A DNA stretch of 64,000 bases from an uncultured Lachnospiraceae bacterium (GCA_910577175.1 CAJTLU010000001.1:248001-312000); one strand, 5' to 3'; shown: positions 15,946 to 24,858, numbered from the stretch's first letter. Notes: a model not told the origin generated them from the letters alone. Numbers and translations are program-made.

Positions 15946-18021
15946 ATGGCAAAGTGCAGGGAATGTGGAGCGGAGATTCCTGAAGGAGAGGAATACTGTG
16001 AGAGCTGTTTCAGCAAATTGAATACTGTAAAAGACTCGGAGTCGTATCTTGACAGTTTATTAAATGCCGTTATGACAGAAGAGCCGGAGCGGAGAGAGGT
16101 TGTTTTTCGGAAGAGAAAGGATAACCCCTCTGTTTCCGCATCCCCAAAAGAAGAAGCAATTCCTGTAAAAGAGGATTCTGCGCCGGAAGCAGCCTTACCA
16201 GAGGAGGAAGTTCTTATGGATCCTTTTGAGGCGGAGCCTGCGGAAGAAGCAGCCGTATCAGAGGAGGAGGTGCTGTCCGGGCTTTTTGGGTCGGAATCAA
16301 TGGAAGAGCCCGCTGTACCAAAGGAGGAAGCACTGTCTGAGCCTTTTGAAATGGAGCCGATAGAAGAGACTGCTGTACCGGAAGAGGAAGCGTTGTCTGA
16401 GCCTTTTAAAACGGAGCCGATAGAAGAGCTTGCTGTACCGGGGGAGGAAGCACTGCCTGAGCCTTTTGAGATGGAGCCAATGGAAGAGGCTGCCGTATTG
16501 GAGGAAGAGGAGGAAGTCGTTTTTGGGCAGGAGTCGGAACAAGTGGCTGGAGAGAAAGACAAAGTGACGAAAGAGGAGCTTCCGGAATTGAAAAATTATA
16601 GTATTTTTGAGGAAATAGACGAAGAGGATATTTCACGTATGTTCGGGGGAGATTTGCCAGACGAGTCCGGCGAAGCCGTAAAGGGAAAGGAAATGTCCGA
16701 TTTCCCGGAAGAAGAGCCGGAGCCTGTGCTTTTTCCGGAAGAGGAGGAAGAAGCGCTTGTGCCGGAGGATGTTCTGGAAGAGGAACCGGGCGAAAGTGAA
16801 GAAGAGCCGTCAGAGGCAGTCGAATTCAGTGATTTCGCTGATTTGTTTGCAGGCGGCGAGGAGAGCGAAATGGACATTCAAAATGGTGATGAGATAGAAG
16901 AAACCGGATCTGACGTAGACGACGGATTGGAGTCCCTGCTTTCAGGTCTGGATGAAGTACACGGGACAGAGGATGAGTCTGGTGATACGTCTGATGGGTT
17001 AGAGCCGGATTTGGAACAGTTTCTTGCCGGATTCGGAGACGAAGGAGATGGTCTGTTTGCGCTTGATGCAGAGCCAGAGGAAGAAGAGGAGCTTTTAAAG
17101 GACGAGGCAAAGGATACCGCGGAAGCGGCTGTGCCGGAGAACTCGAAAAAGCAGGAGAACCAGAGCGGAGAGAAAGAACCGTCCGGAAAGAAGAAAAAAG
17201 AAAAGAAGAAGAAAGAAAAGAAGGAAAAACAGGGACGTATCGGAGCACTGTATCACAGGCTGTTTGATAATGTGAAGGTCGACCCTTCTAAAATAAAGCC
17301 GCAGCCGACCAAGGAAGAGATTGAGGCAAAGAAGAAGGCGGCGCAGGAAGCAAAGGAACGCTCGAAAGAGGAAAAGGAAGCGTTACTGGCGGAAAAGAAG
17401 GAGCAGGAGCGTCAGGAAAAGGCTGAAAAGCAGCGGAAGGCAAAAGAAGCAAAGGCAGAGAAAAAGGAGAAAAAGCTGCAAGAAGCAAAGCTTCTTTTGC
17501 AGGAAATGGAGAATACCCGCATCAATCGTGCCGGAGCTGCAATTGTACTTATTTTCTTTGCAATGATAGCGGTTGTAATTATCTTCGGAACCGACATTTT
17601 TTCCTATTCGCTCAGTATTCAGAATGCGACGCGAGAGTTTGAACGTGACGAATATACGCTTGCTTATGACGAGATTTATGGTCTGGATGTTAAGGAGGAG
17701 GATATTGTTTTATATGACCGTATTATGACGGTGATGTATGTGCAGAAGCATCTGAACTCCTATTATAACTACTATGAAATGAAGGACTATCCGAAAGCAC
17801 TGCATTCGCTGTTAAAGGGCTTACAGCGGTATGAGAAGTATATTGACCTTGCGGTGGAGCTTGAAATCGACAGTGATTTGGACGCTGTCCGGAGTGCGAT
17901 TCTGACAGAAATCGGCGCAAGCTTTTCAATGACAGAGCAGGAGGCTATGTCGATTATCCAGTCGGCTTCGCAGGTTGAGTACAGTATCAGGGTATACGAT
18001 GCGGCAGAAAAAGCAGAATAG
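15946..18021 (+). CDS. Zinc-ribbon protein with acidic tandem repeats and one membrane helix
   Basis: 691 residues of unknown function. An N-terminal zinc ribbon (CRECG...YCESC) is followed by about 380 residues dominated by Glu, with tandem units of about 21 residues (EALSEPFEMEPIEE type) at about 90-185. A Lys/Glu coiled-coil tract with KKKEKKKKEKKEK precedes a single membrane helix near residues 530-550 (AGAAIVLIFFAMIAVVIIF) and a final outward domain of about 140 residues. ATG 15946 lies behind GGAGAG. It follows cheV with a 24-base gap, so co-transcription is likely. The charge segregation suggests a cytoplasmic interaction scaffold; the role is not known. Confidence 0.7.
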   Translation: MAKCRECGAEIPEGEEYCESCFSKLNTVKDSESYLDSLLNAVMTEEPERREVVFRKRKDNPSVSASPKEEAIPVKEDSAPEAALPEEEVLMDPFEAEPAEEAAVSEEEVLSGLFGSESMEEPAVPKEEALSEPFEMEPIEETAVPEEEALSEPFKTEPIEELAVPGEEALPEPFEMEPMEEAAVLEEEEEVVFGQESEQVAGEKDKVTKEELPELKNYSIFEEIDEEDISRMFGGDLPDESGEAVKGKEMSDFPEEEPEPVLFPEEEEEALVPEDVLEEEPGESEEEPSEAVEFSDFADLFAGGEESEMDIQNGDEIEETGSDVDDGLESLLSGLDEVHGTEDESGDTSDGLEPDLEQFLAGFGDEGDGLFALDAEPEEEEELLKDEAKDTAEAAVPENSKKQENQSGEKEPSGKKKKEKKKKEKKEKQGRIGALYHRLFDNVKVDPSKIKPQPTKEEIEAKKKAAQEAKERSKEEKEALLAEKKEQERQEKAEKQRKAKEAKAEKKEKKLQEAKLLLQEMENTRINRAGAAIVLIFFAMIAVVIIFGTDIFSYSLSIQNATREFERDEYTLAYDEIYGLDVKEEDIVLYDRIMTVMYVQKHLNSYYNYYEMKDYPKALHSLLKGLQRYEKYIDLAVELEIDSDLDAVRSAILTEIGASFSMTEQEAMSIIQSASQVEYSIRVYDAAEKAE
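16195..16500 (+). repeat. In-gene tandem repeats of about 63 bases
   Basis: About five degenerate units each encode a 21-residue block with the core GAGGAAGC...CTGAGCCTTTTGA. The third and fourth units are the most alike. Units stay in frame. Confidence 0.7.
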
Positions 18022-18029
18022 AAAAGGCA

Positions 18030-18066
18030 GTTTGCCGGGGCGGGTCTCCGGCAGCTGTTTTTTATT
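18030..18066 (+). terminator. Terminator after the zinc-ribbon gene
   Basis: TGCCGG ... CCGGCA stem extended by CAG/CTG, followed by TTTTTTATTT. The T-run doubles as the left end of a short dispersed palindrome. Confidence 0.75.
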
Positions 18067-18124
18067 TCATAGGAAATACTGTGTTGTGTCAGCGCATGAA
18101 AGAGATCTCTATGAAGCAAAAACG
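18058..18124. repeat. Short palindromic repeat, TTTCATAG family
   Basis: TTTATTTCATAG at the left and CTATGAAGCAAA at the right are inverted. Related copies lie at 47758-47820 and, shorter, at 33517-33573, each immediately after a terminator. Confidence 0.6.
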
Positions 18125-18202
18125 CTGCGCGGGTGGAAGAAGCCGCAAGCGAACATGCTTGGCGCGAGGATTCGCAGGCGAACTCTTTGTTAAGGAGGAA
18201 CT

Positions 18203-18808
18203 ATGATAGCAATTATTGATTACGATGCCGGGAATCTGAAAAGCGTAGAAAAGGCATTGATAAGGACAGGTGCAGAACCGGTTGTTACAAGGGATGCCGG
18301 GGTAATTGAACGTGCAGACAAGGTGATTCTGCCGGGAGTCGGGGCATTTGGTGAGGCAATGGAGAAGCTGAAGAAGTTCCATTTGATTGACCCGATTTAC
18401 AAGGCAATCGGGCAGGAGAAGCCGTTTCTTGGCATCTGTCTTGGGTTACAGCTTTTGTTTGAATACAGTGAGGAGAAGGAAGGCTGCGAGGGGCTTTCTG
18501 TATTAAAGGGCGGAATCAGACGGATTCCGGAAGCGCCTGGTCTGAAAGTACCGCATATCGGCTGGAACTCCTTACAAGTAAAGGAAGGGGCGGCGCTGTT
18601 TCACGGACTGCCTGCGGAGCCGTATGTTTATTTTGTGCATTCTTATTATTTGCAGGCGAAGGACGAGGAAATCGTGGCAGCAACGACAGAATACGGCGTT
18701 ACGGTGCATGCTTCGGTAGAAAAGGACAATGTATTTGCCTGTCAGTTTCACCCGGAAAAAAGCAGTGAAGCCGGGCTTGCCATTTTGAAAAATTTTGTTG
18801 AATTATAA
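18203..18808 (+). CDS. hisH: Imidazole glycerol phosphate synthase, glutaminase subunit
   Basis: 201 residues. It hydrolyses glutamine and passes ammonia to HisF in histidine synthesis. The class I amidotransferase triad is visible: nucleophile Cys in GICLGLQLLFE, His and Glu in CQFHPEKS. The N-terminus IAIIDYDAGNLKSVEKAL is typical. ATG 18203 follows TTAAGGAGGA. hisF starts 11 bases after the stop, so the heterodimer is produced from one message. No other his genes are in the window. Confidence 0.97.
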   Translation: MIAIIDYDAGNLKSVEKALIRTGAEPVVTRDAGVIERADKVILPGVGAFGEAMEKLKKFHLIDPIYKAIGQEKPFLGICLGLQLLFEYSEEKEGCEGLSVLKGGIRRIPEAPGLKVPHIGWNSLQVKEGAALFHGLPAEPYVYFVHSYYLQAKDEEIVAATTEYGVTVHASVEKDNVFACQFHPEKSSEAGLAILKNFVEL

Positions 18809-18819
18809 GGAGGGCACAG

Positions 18820-19581
18820 ATGTTTACAAAGCGTATTATTCCGTGTCTGGATGTACATAACGGCAGAGTGGTAAAGGGAATCAATTTTGTGAATCTGAGA
18901 GATGCGGGTGACCCGGTGGAGGTCGGTGCAGCCTACGATGCGGCAGGAGCCGATGAGCTGGTATTTTTAGATATTACGGCGTCCTCGGATGCGCGTGCCA
19001 TTAAGCTTGATATGGTCCGCCGTGTAGCGGAGCGGGTGTTTATCCCGTTTACGGTCGGAGGCGGTATCCGTACCGTGGAGGACTTTAAAGAAATTCTCCG
19101 GGAGGGCGCCGATAAGATTGCGGTCAATACCGCGGCAATTCTAAACCCGCGTCTGATTTCCGATGCAGCGGAAAAGTTCGGTAGCCAGTGCGTGGTAGTT
19201 GCAATTGATGCGAAAAGAAGAGCTGACGGCTCGGGTTGGAACATTTATAAAAACGGCGGCAGGGTCGATATGGGAATGGATGCCGTTGAATGGGCAGTAC
19301 AGGCGCATGGTCTGGGCGCCGGGGAGTTCCTTGTGACAAGTATGGACAGAGACGGCACGAAGGACGGATATGATCTGGAGCTGACAAGACAGATTGCGGA
19401 AGCGGTTTCGGTGCCGGTCATTGCTTCCGGCGGCGCCGGGACAAAAGAGCACTTTTATGACGCGCTGACTGCAGGCGGAGCAGATGCTGCACTTGCCGCC
19501 TCCCTGTTCCACTATAAGGAGCTTGAAATTAATGAGGTAAAAGAGTATCTGCGTGGCAGGGGAATCAGCGTCCGGCTGTAG
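18820..19581 (+). CDS. hisF: Imidazole glycerol phosphate synthase, cyclase subunit
   Basis: 253 residues, the standard length of this (beta/alpha)8 barrel. It forms imidazole glycerol phosphate and AICAR from PRFAR and ammonia. Catalytic Asp11 sits in RIIPCLDVHNGRVVKG and the second Asp in VVVAIDAKRR. Phosphate-binding glycines GGGIR and ASGGAG are present. Behind AAGGAGGG; coupled to hisH. Confidence 0.97.
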   Translation: MFTKRIIPCLDVHNGRVVKGINFVNLRDAGDPVEVGAAYDAAGADELVFLDITASSDARAIKLDMVRRVAERVFIPFTVGGGIRTVEDFKEILREGADKIAVNTAAILNPRLISDAAEKFGSQCVVVAIDAKRRADGSGWNIYKNGGRVDMGMDAVEWAVQAHGLGAGEFLVTSMDRDGTKDGYDLELTRQIAEAVSVPVIASGGAGTKEHFYDALTAGGADAALAASLFHYKELEINEVKEYLRGRGISVRL

Positions 19582-19629
19582 TTTTCCCGTCTGTCCTGCA
19601 AAAGCAAAGCGTAAGACGGATTGGCAGCT

Positions 19630-19806
19630 TCAGCAGAACTGGTTGGTGTTTTCGTCATAATGATAGCCGATGCCTGCTAAAGAGAGGACAAGCTCCTCTT
19701 CGCCGATGTCAAGCGCGCGGCAGAGGTCGTTGAGACTGTTGTAATTGTCCCTCAGCTCGGTATTGACATAGCTTAAAAGAATTACGGGGTCTTTCGGTAA
19801 CTTCAA
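19630..19806 (-). CDS. DUF4250 family small protein
   Basis: 58 residues starting at a TTG (19806) 7 bases behind AAAGGAG; the 32 residues readable upstream lack support. The sequence LPKDPVILLSYVNTELRDNY followed by a short helical domain and an acidic GYHYDENTNQF end matches the DUF4250 type common in Clostridia, which resembles a compact winged-helix or helical bundle. It is soluble, monocistronic and convergent with hisF. No function is known to me. The gap beyond its start (19807-20213) is mostly a palindromic repeat element. Confidence 0.75.
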   Translation of the reverse strand: MKLPKDPVILLSYVNTELRDNYNSLNDLCRALDIGEEELVLSLAGIGYHYDENTNQFC

Positions 19807-19949
19807 GAGAGGCTCCTTTCTGCGTAAAGCGGATAAAGTTGCGTATCGTATAATTGGTAAAGAATAAAAAACTACGAGGACACGGTAGCGTAGTCCTGCC
19901 ATGTGTCGATTGTAGCATAGTAGAAGAAAAAAGTAAATAGAAAGGAAAT

Positions 19950-20201
19950 CTTGAGTTTTCGCAATTTTTAGTTACCTTGAAACTACCGACAGCTGTACAG
20001 TAGTTTGATTTTGCATTTATCCAAAGGAACGCGGTTTTTAGAGGAGCCGGAATCACCTCTTAGAGATGGCAGGCAAGAGGACGCTACCGAGCGGCTTAAC
20101 AGCTCTTAGAGGAAGTCCGGTAGAGCGTTCGCGTTTGCAAAATCAAATCACTGTACAGCCGTCGGGACAAAGGAGTACATACAAAATGTGGAAACCCAAA
20201 G
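19950..20201. repeat. Long imperfect palindromic element, about 250 bases
   Basis: Nested inverted repeats: outer CTTGAGTTTTCGCAATTTTT against AAAATGTGGAAACCCAAAG; then CCGACAGCTGTACAG against CTGTACAGCCGTCGG; inner TTTGATTTTGCA against TGCAAAATCAAA. The centre has two AGCTCTTAGAGG / ACCTCTTAGAG motifs. It fills the gap before the AEC transporter gene. It has no open frame that resembles a transposase. Confidence 0.75.
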
Positions 20202-20213
20202 AAAGGAAACAAA

Positions 20214-21164
20214 ATGGAACTTGCCAAAATTCTTGCCAATCAGGTCGTTGTAATGTTCCTGCTGCTTGCAACAGGGATTATTTTATATAAAATTAAGATG
20301 ATAACAGAGGAAGGAAACCGTCAGCTGACCAATGTGGTGCTCTATGTAGTTACGCCCCTTTTGATTCTGAACACCTACAGTATGGAGTATGATGCGGCGG
20401 TTACAAAAAACATGCTGCTTGGCTTTCTGCTGTCCGGAGCCAGCATTGTTTTTGCAATTCTTGTATCCAATATCCTGCGAATCAAAGGGAAAAAGGAAAG
20501 TCTTCCTACGGAGCGCTTTACTGTCATTTTTACAAACTGCGGCTTTATGGGGATACCGCTGGCAGAGGCAGTGTTTGGCAGCATCGGCGTGGTGTATTGT
20601 ACGACCTATCTGACGATGTTTAATCTGTTTGTCTGGACCTACGGACTTGTACTGATGCGCGGAAAGGCAACCGGAAAGCAGACACTATTGGCACGTATCA
20701 AGCCGTTTCTCACGCCGACGATGCTTTGTATTGTACTCGGGCTTTTTGTTTATTTTCTGCGGATTCCGCTGCCAGGGCAGTTAAAGTCGGCAGTAGCTTA
20801 TATTGCTTCCATGAATACGCCTCTTGCGATGATTGTATCTGGTGTTTATATTGCAAAAAGCGATATTTTTGCTGCATTGCACCATGGCAGGGTATATGTA
20901 GTCAGTGCGGTAAAATGTATTTTGGTGCCGCTTGTGGTGGTAGCGCTTCTGGCGCCGCTGCCGTTTGATGAAAAGCTGAAAACAACCGTCCTGATTCTGG
21001 CTGCCTGCCCGAGCGCTGCCAATGGCATGCTGTTTGCAAACCGGTTCGGCGGGGATGAGAAGATGGCGTCGAATGTGTTTACGCTGACAACGCTGGTAAG
21101 CGTGGTTTGTATCCCGCTGTTTGTAATCCTGTCACAGTGGATAACGACGGAGTTTATTCCGTAG
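20214..21164 (+). CDS. AEC family transporter (auxin efflux carrier-like)
   Basis: 316 residues in about ten membrane helices arranged as two inverted halves. Motifs seen are the early TNVVLYVVTPLLILN and NCGFMGIPLAEAVFGSIG of the first half, and a helix with AACPSAANGMLFANRFGGDE in the second, all characteristic of the AEC/PIN-like family. In bacteria these move organic acids such as malate. ATG 20214 lies behind AAAGGAAAC. The repeat element ends 12 bases before the start codon, so its own promoter must be in or before that element. Confidence 0.88.
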   Translation: MELAKILANQVVVMFLLLATGIILYKIKMITEEGNRQLTNVVLYVVTPLLILNTYSMEYDAAVTKNMLLGFLLSGASIVFAILVSNILRIKGKKESLPTERFTVIFTNCGFMGIPLAEAVFGSIGVVYCTTYLTMFNLFVWTYGLVLMRGKATGKQTLLARIKPFLTPTMLCIVLGLFVYFLRIPLPGQLKSAVAYIASMNTPLAMIVSGVYIAKSDIFAALHHGRVYVVSAVKCILVPLVVVALLAPLPFDEKLKTTVLILAACPSAANGMLFANRFGGDEKMASNVFTLTTLVSVVCIPLFVILSQWITTEFIP

Positions 21165-21350
21165 GGAAGGGACAATAGCGATAGCCGGCTTTGCATATAT
21201 GATTTGGCAAAGGAGCATTATAGTACATAGTATTGCGTCCATTGAACCATCCTGCAGCAATCTGAGAGGATAGCCGGGCCGGAGTTTGATTGGAACAGAT
21301 GCGCTTATCCTGAATATACGGAAATAAAATGAAAAAATGGATTTATATGC

Positions 21351-21379
21351 TTGAATTCATATCTGTTTAATAGTATAAT
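21351..21379 (+). promoter_or_regulatory. Promoter of pgi
   Basis: TTGAAT, 17-base spacer, TATAAT. The remaining gap between the AEC gene and this promoter (21165-21350) shows no feature I can name. Confidence 0.7.
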
Positions 21380-21442
21380 TTCAAGGTAAGGAAGTATGAT
21401 TGGCTTCAAATAGAACTTATTTTAAGGAGGTGGAAATCAATT

Positions 21443-23023
21443 ATGATTACCTGGAAAAATTTAGATACCGTTGCTGCCTATCAGGAGCTGCAAAAGGTGG
21501 CGCATGTAAATCTTGCGGAGGTAATGTCCGGGGAAAATGGCGCAGACCGCGTAAAGAAATATCATGTTCCTATGGCAGAGGGGCTTGCGTTTAATTATGC
21601 GGCAAAGCAGGTGAATGACGAGATACTGGGAGTTCTTGCAAAGCTGGCGGAGGAAACGCAGCTTGCAGAGAAATTCGAGGCTCTTTACAACGGCGAGGTG
21701 ATTAACACAGGGGAGAAGCGCATGGTGCTTCATCATATGACCCGTGGACAGTTAGGAGAGGCTGTTGTGGCTGACGGTGTGGATAAGCGCAGCTTTTATG
21801 CAGAGCAGCAGCAAAAGATTGCAGAACTGGCAAATAAAGTACACAGCGGCGAAATCAGAACTGCGGCAGGGGAGAAGTTTACTACCGTTGTACAGATCGG
21901 AATCGGCGGCAGTGACCTTGGCCCGCGCGCAATGTATCTTGCCTTGGAAAACTGGGCTAAGGTAAATAACACGTTTAAAATGGAAGCGAAGTTTATCAGC
22001 AATGTGGACCCTGATGATGCGGCAGTAGTATTGAATACGATTGATGTGGCGCATTCTCTTTTTGTGCTGGTGTCCAAGTCCGGTACCACGCTGGAGACGT
22101 TAACCAACGAGTCTTTTGTGAAGGATGCTTTAAAAAAGGCAGGTCTGGACGCTTCCAGACATATGATTGCCGTTACGAGCGAGACCTCGCCGTTAGCAAA
22201 GAGTGATGACTATCTTGCAGCGTTCTTTATGGATGATTATATCGGCGGGCGGTTCTCCTCCACCTCCGGCGTAGGCGGCGCAGTATTGTCCCTGGCATTC
22301 GGACCGGAAGTATTTGCACAGTTCCTTGACGGTGCGGCAGAGGAAGACAGGCTTGCACAGAGCAAGGATATATTTGCAAACCCTGCAATGTTAGATGCTT
22401 TAATCGGAGTTTATGAACGCAATGTTCTGGGGTATCAGAATACGGCAGTATTGCCTTATTCCCAGGCGTTAAGCCGTTTCCCTGCACATCTGCAGCAGCT
22501 TGATATGGAATCCAACGGAAAGTCAGTCAATCGTTTTGGTGAGCCTGTAAATTATTCTACAGGGCCTGTCATTTTCGGAGAGCCGGGAACGAACGGACAG
22601 CATTCGTTCTATCAGTTATTGCATCAGGGTACGGATATCGTCCCGCTGCAGTTTGTCGGTTTTAAGAGCAGCCAGATGGGCACAGACGTTGTCATCCAGG
22701 ACAGCACAAGCCAGCAGAAGCTTTGCGCGAATGTTGCAGCACAGATTGTGGCATTTGCATGTGGTAAGGCGGATGCGGACCGGAATAAGAGTTTTCAGGG
22801 CGGACGCCCTTCCAGTATCATTACCGGCGAGCAGCTGACTCCTCAGGCACTTGGTGCGCTTTTGTCCCACTTTGAGAATAAGGTGATGTATCAGGGCTTT
22901 GTATGGAATATCAACAGCTTTGACCAGGAGGGCGTGCAGCTCGGTAAGGTTTTAGCAAAGAAGGTACTTGCCCATGACACGGACGGCGCGCTGAAAGCAT
23001 ATAGTGATTTGCTGAATATTTAG
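21443..23023 (+). CDS. pgi: Glucose-6-phosphate isomerase
   Basis: 526 residues. It interconverts glucose 6-phosphate and fructose 6-phosphate in glycolysis. Sugar-phosphate binding motifs are visible: IGIGGSDLGPRAMYLAL, LVSKSGTTLET, and GGRFSSTSGVGG, with the catalytic Glu region QQLDMESNGKS and the C-terminal Lys region (FENKVMYQGF). ATG 21443 follows AAGGAGGTGG. The length is between the short Bacillus (about 450) and long enteric (about 550) forms. Monocistronic, with its own promoter and terminator. Confidence 0.97.
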   Translation: MITWKNLDTVAAYQELQKVAHVNLAEVMSGENGADRVKKYHVPMAEGLAFNYAAKQVNDEILGVLAKLAEETQLAEKFEALYNGEVINTGEKRMVLHHMTRGQLGEAVVADGVDKRSFYAEQQQKIAELANKVHSGEIRTAAGEKFTTVVQIGIGGSDLGPRAMYLALENWAKVNNTFKMEAKFISNVDPDDAAVVLNTIDVAHSLFVLVSKSGTTLETLTNESFVKDALKKAGLDASRHMIAVTSETSPLAKSDDYLAAFFMDDYIGGRFSSTSGVGGAVLSLAFGPEVFAQFLDGAAEEDRLAQSKDIFANPAMLDALIGVYERNVLGYQNTAVLPYSQALSRFPAHLQQLDMESNGKSVNRFGEPVNYSTGPVIFGEPGTNGQHSFYQLLHQGTDIVPLQFVGFKSSQMGTDVVIQDSTSQQKLCANVAAQIVAFACGKADADRNKSFQGGRPSSIITGEQLTPQALGALLSHFENKVMYQGFVWNINSFDQEGVQLGKVLAKKVLAHDTDGALKAYSDLLNI

Positions 23024-23063
23024 GAAACTTTAGGAAACGCGGATGAAGTATTTCGAACGCCGG

Positions 23064-23096
23064 ATGTGCACCGCGAAGCGGCACATTTTTTGAAAT
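23064..23096 (+). terminator. Terminator of pgi
   Basis: ATGTGCACCGC GAA GCGGCACAT stem-loop followed by TTTTTT. A second strong hairpin, GAGGAAGCGCTGA / TCAGCGTTTCCTC, lies at about 23121-23152 without a T-run. Confidence 0.8.
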
Positions 23097-23268
23097 CCGT
23101 ATGTAACCGCCGACAGCTTTGAGGAAGCGCTGATTCAATCAGCGTTTCCTCAGTTAATGTATGAGCAGACATATTTCCCCGGTCAAATTGTATTGTTCAT
23201 TGGCGTTATAGTTTGTGTCTGACTCTTTGTTTTACTTGATTAGCTCATAAGAAATCTAAAATAAAGGG

Positions 23269-23297
23269 TTGACAAATATTTCTTTATAAGGTATAAT
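23269..23297 (+). promoter_or_regulatory. Consensus promoter of tRNA-Gly
   Basis: TTGACA, 17-base spacer, TATAAT: both hexamers match the sigma-A consensus exactly, as is usual for stable RNA genes. Confidence 0.9.
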
Positions 23298-23327
23298 ATT
23301 TTTGCTTGAAGAAAGCAGAGTTACTTT

Positions 23328-23399
23328 GCACGAGTGGCTCAGTGGTGGAGTATCGCCTTGCCAAGGCGAGGGTCGCGGGTTCGAATCCCGTCTCGTGCT
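23328..23399 (+). tRNA. tRNA-Gly (anticodon GCC)
   Basis: A cloverleaf can be drawn: acceptor GCACGAG / CTCGTGC, D-arm GGCTCAGTGGTGGAG, anticodon arm TCGCC-TTGCCAA-GGCGA with anticodon GCC, and T-arm CGGGTTCGAATCCCG. The CCA end is not encoded. A perfect promoter lies 30 bases upstream and a terminator directly downstream, so it is a single-gene unit. Confidence 0.96.
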
Positions 23400-23406
23400 T
23401 GATAAA

Positions 23407-23442
23407 AAGAAAGAGCGGTATGTTATACTGCTCTTTCTTTTT
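23407..23442 (+). terminator. Terminator of tRNA-Gly
   Basis: AGAAAGAGC(GGTA) ... (TACT)GCTCTTTCT stem followed by TTTTATT. Confidence 0.88.
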
Positions 23443-23446
23443 ATTC

Positions 23447-23579
23447 GAGCCCCGATTCGGGGCTCGAGTTCGAATCTTCTTCGCTTCGCTCCGGTCCGCC
23501 CAGAACCGAGGTCCCCCGGACCTCGTGGGCCGTCTCGTGCTCACAAACCCGTGCAGACCTGCATGGGTGCTCATAAACT
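23447..23579. other. Intergenic hairpins and tRNA 3'-end echo
   Basis: CGAGCCCCG/CGGGGCTCG makes a hairpin. CCGTCTCGTGCT at about 23530-23541 repeats the last 12 bases of the tRNA gene, followed by a loosely repeated GTGCTCA(C/T)AAAC at 23535 and 23569. See findings. Confidence 0.45.
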
Positions 23580-24680
23580 TTATTTTTCTATCACATTTTC
23601 ATCATAGAAGGTAACAAAATCCTTGAACAATTCCAGATCCAATGAATGACACCACTTCTCCCTATCGAGGTTTTTGTGTATGTAATCGGCTTTTTCCTTC
23701 GAAAACCGTTCCTTGTTTTCGGACGCGTTATAATCGTAATCAAGCGTTTCACGCCATTTGTCAAATTCGGCGTTAAACTCATCCGTATAGGTTTTGTCGT
23801 TCAGATAGTTATGTCCCTTATCCTCAAAACGAATGAAACGGAATCGGGAATTGTCCTTATATTTTTCATAATAAATATCGTAGCCGTATCTGGCAGGAAC
23901 GACTCCATCATCAGAGCTATGCAAAATCATAACGGCGGCATCGCTTTTTGAAAAGCCGTCAATCGCAGTATTTGAAGCATAGCTGCCATATTTTAGCCTT
24001 TCGTGTAACTGGAAAAAAGGCAGCATCAGATAAATGCCGGCTCCTGCCTGTTTTTTCCCTTGCGATTCAATTAAATCCAGTGAAGCGTTAAAACCCGAGC
24101 ACGCTATGACTGCCTTTACCTCCGGGTGGTATGTAAGTACGCTGCAAACGCTGTAGCCGCCCCAGCTGTGCCCGAATAAAACGATGGGCAGATTCGGGAA
24201 ATTCCCGCTTTCTTCCACAAACGTGATTGCATAATTAAGGTCGATTACTCCCTGTGGAAGTCCTCCGACCCCGTCTCCTTCGCTTTCATCATTTCCCGTA
24301 GCGTCATAAGCAAAAACGCAGTAGCCGTGATGTGCAAAATAATCCGCACAGTCCATATAAGAATTGTGTCCGCCGCCGCCAAAACCATGCGCCATTACGA
24401 TGATGCCATGAGGCTCTTCCTCTGAGGTGTACAGATATCCTGTCAGTTTCTGTCCCTTATTGGAAACAAACTCATATTTCGTGCGCTGCAATCCGTCAAA
24501 ATCATCAACATACCGCATAAGCGGCTTGTAGCTTTCAAAACGCTGGTTAAAATTCTCGTTATAGATTATTACGGACAATGCCCAGTCTCCGGCAATAAGT
24601 AGCACAGCCACGACAGATAATACAATAAGGAGAATTTTTCTCTTGGACTTTGTTTCCGGTTTTGCTTTCTTACCTATCAC
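23580..24680 (-). CDS. Membrane-anchored alpha/beta hydrolase
   Basis: 366 residues. A basic N-terminus and one helix (ILLIVLSVVAVLLIAGDWAL) put the catalytic domain outside the membrane. The fold shows an oxyanion HGFGGGGH, nucleophile Ser in FGHSWGG, acid Asp in HSSDDGVVP and His in DKGHNYL, so a full Ser-Asp-His triad. The start is a GTG; 24680 has a perfect GAGGTGA site 6 bases ahead, while GTG 24689 lies inside that site. Substrate unknown; the closest types are annotated lysophospholipase or BAAT-like esterase. Single gene. Confidence 0.82.
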   Translation of the reverse strand: MIGKKAKPETKSKRKILLIVLSVVAVLLIAGDWALSVIIYNENFNQRFESYKPLMRYVDDFDGLQRTKYEFVSNKGQKLTGYLYTSEEEPHGIIVMAHGFGGGGHNSYMDCADYFAHHGYCVFAYDATGNDESEGDGVGGLPQGVIDLNYAITFVEESGNFPNLPIVLFGHSWGGYSVCSVLTYHPEVKAVIACSGFNASLDLIESQGKKQAGAGIYLMLPFFQLHERLKYGSYASNTAIDGFSKSDAAVMILHSSDDGVVPARYGYDIYYEKYKDNSRFRFIRFEDKGHNYLNDKTYTDEFNAEFDKWRETLDYDYNASENKERFSKEKADYIHKNLDREKWCHSLDLELFKDFVTFYDENVIEK

Positions 24681-24822
24681 CTTTCTCACCTCTTCGACCT
24701 GTTATTATTCGGAAAATTCCGGTTTGCTGTATTGTTCAACACTACTATCTTACCACAGACGCATACACAATTTCATTAAAATCTCATTAGAAATGCTGAC
24801 GGAAACCCGGAACACAAAAGGG

Positions 24823-24857
24823 CATACAAAATGCGGAAATTCGGGAAACTTAAGTTC
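24823..24857. repeat. Half copy of the dispersed palindrome family
   Basis: CATACAAAATGCGGAAATTC is the inverted form of the family end CTTGAATTTCCGCATTTT. Only one end is recognisable and it abuts the promoter at 24859. Confidence 0.6.
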
Positions 24858-24858
24858 C

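Noticed and set aside
16297..17248. Long open frames on the minus strand opposite the zinc-ribbon gene
   Set aside because: They are Ser/Leu/Pro-rich mirror images of the acidic repeat tract and have no ribosome binding sites.
19950..20201. Riboswitch upstream of the AEC transporter
   Set aside because: The folded structure is explained by the dispersed palindrome family, with copies in front of or behind unrelated genes.
23580..24680. Pairing of the alpha/beta hydrolase with the tRNA region as an integrated island
   Set aside because: The hydrolase shows no compositional anomaly and there is no integrase nearby.
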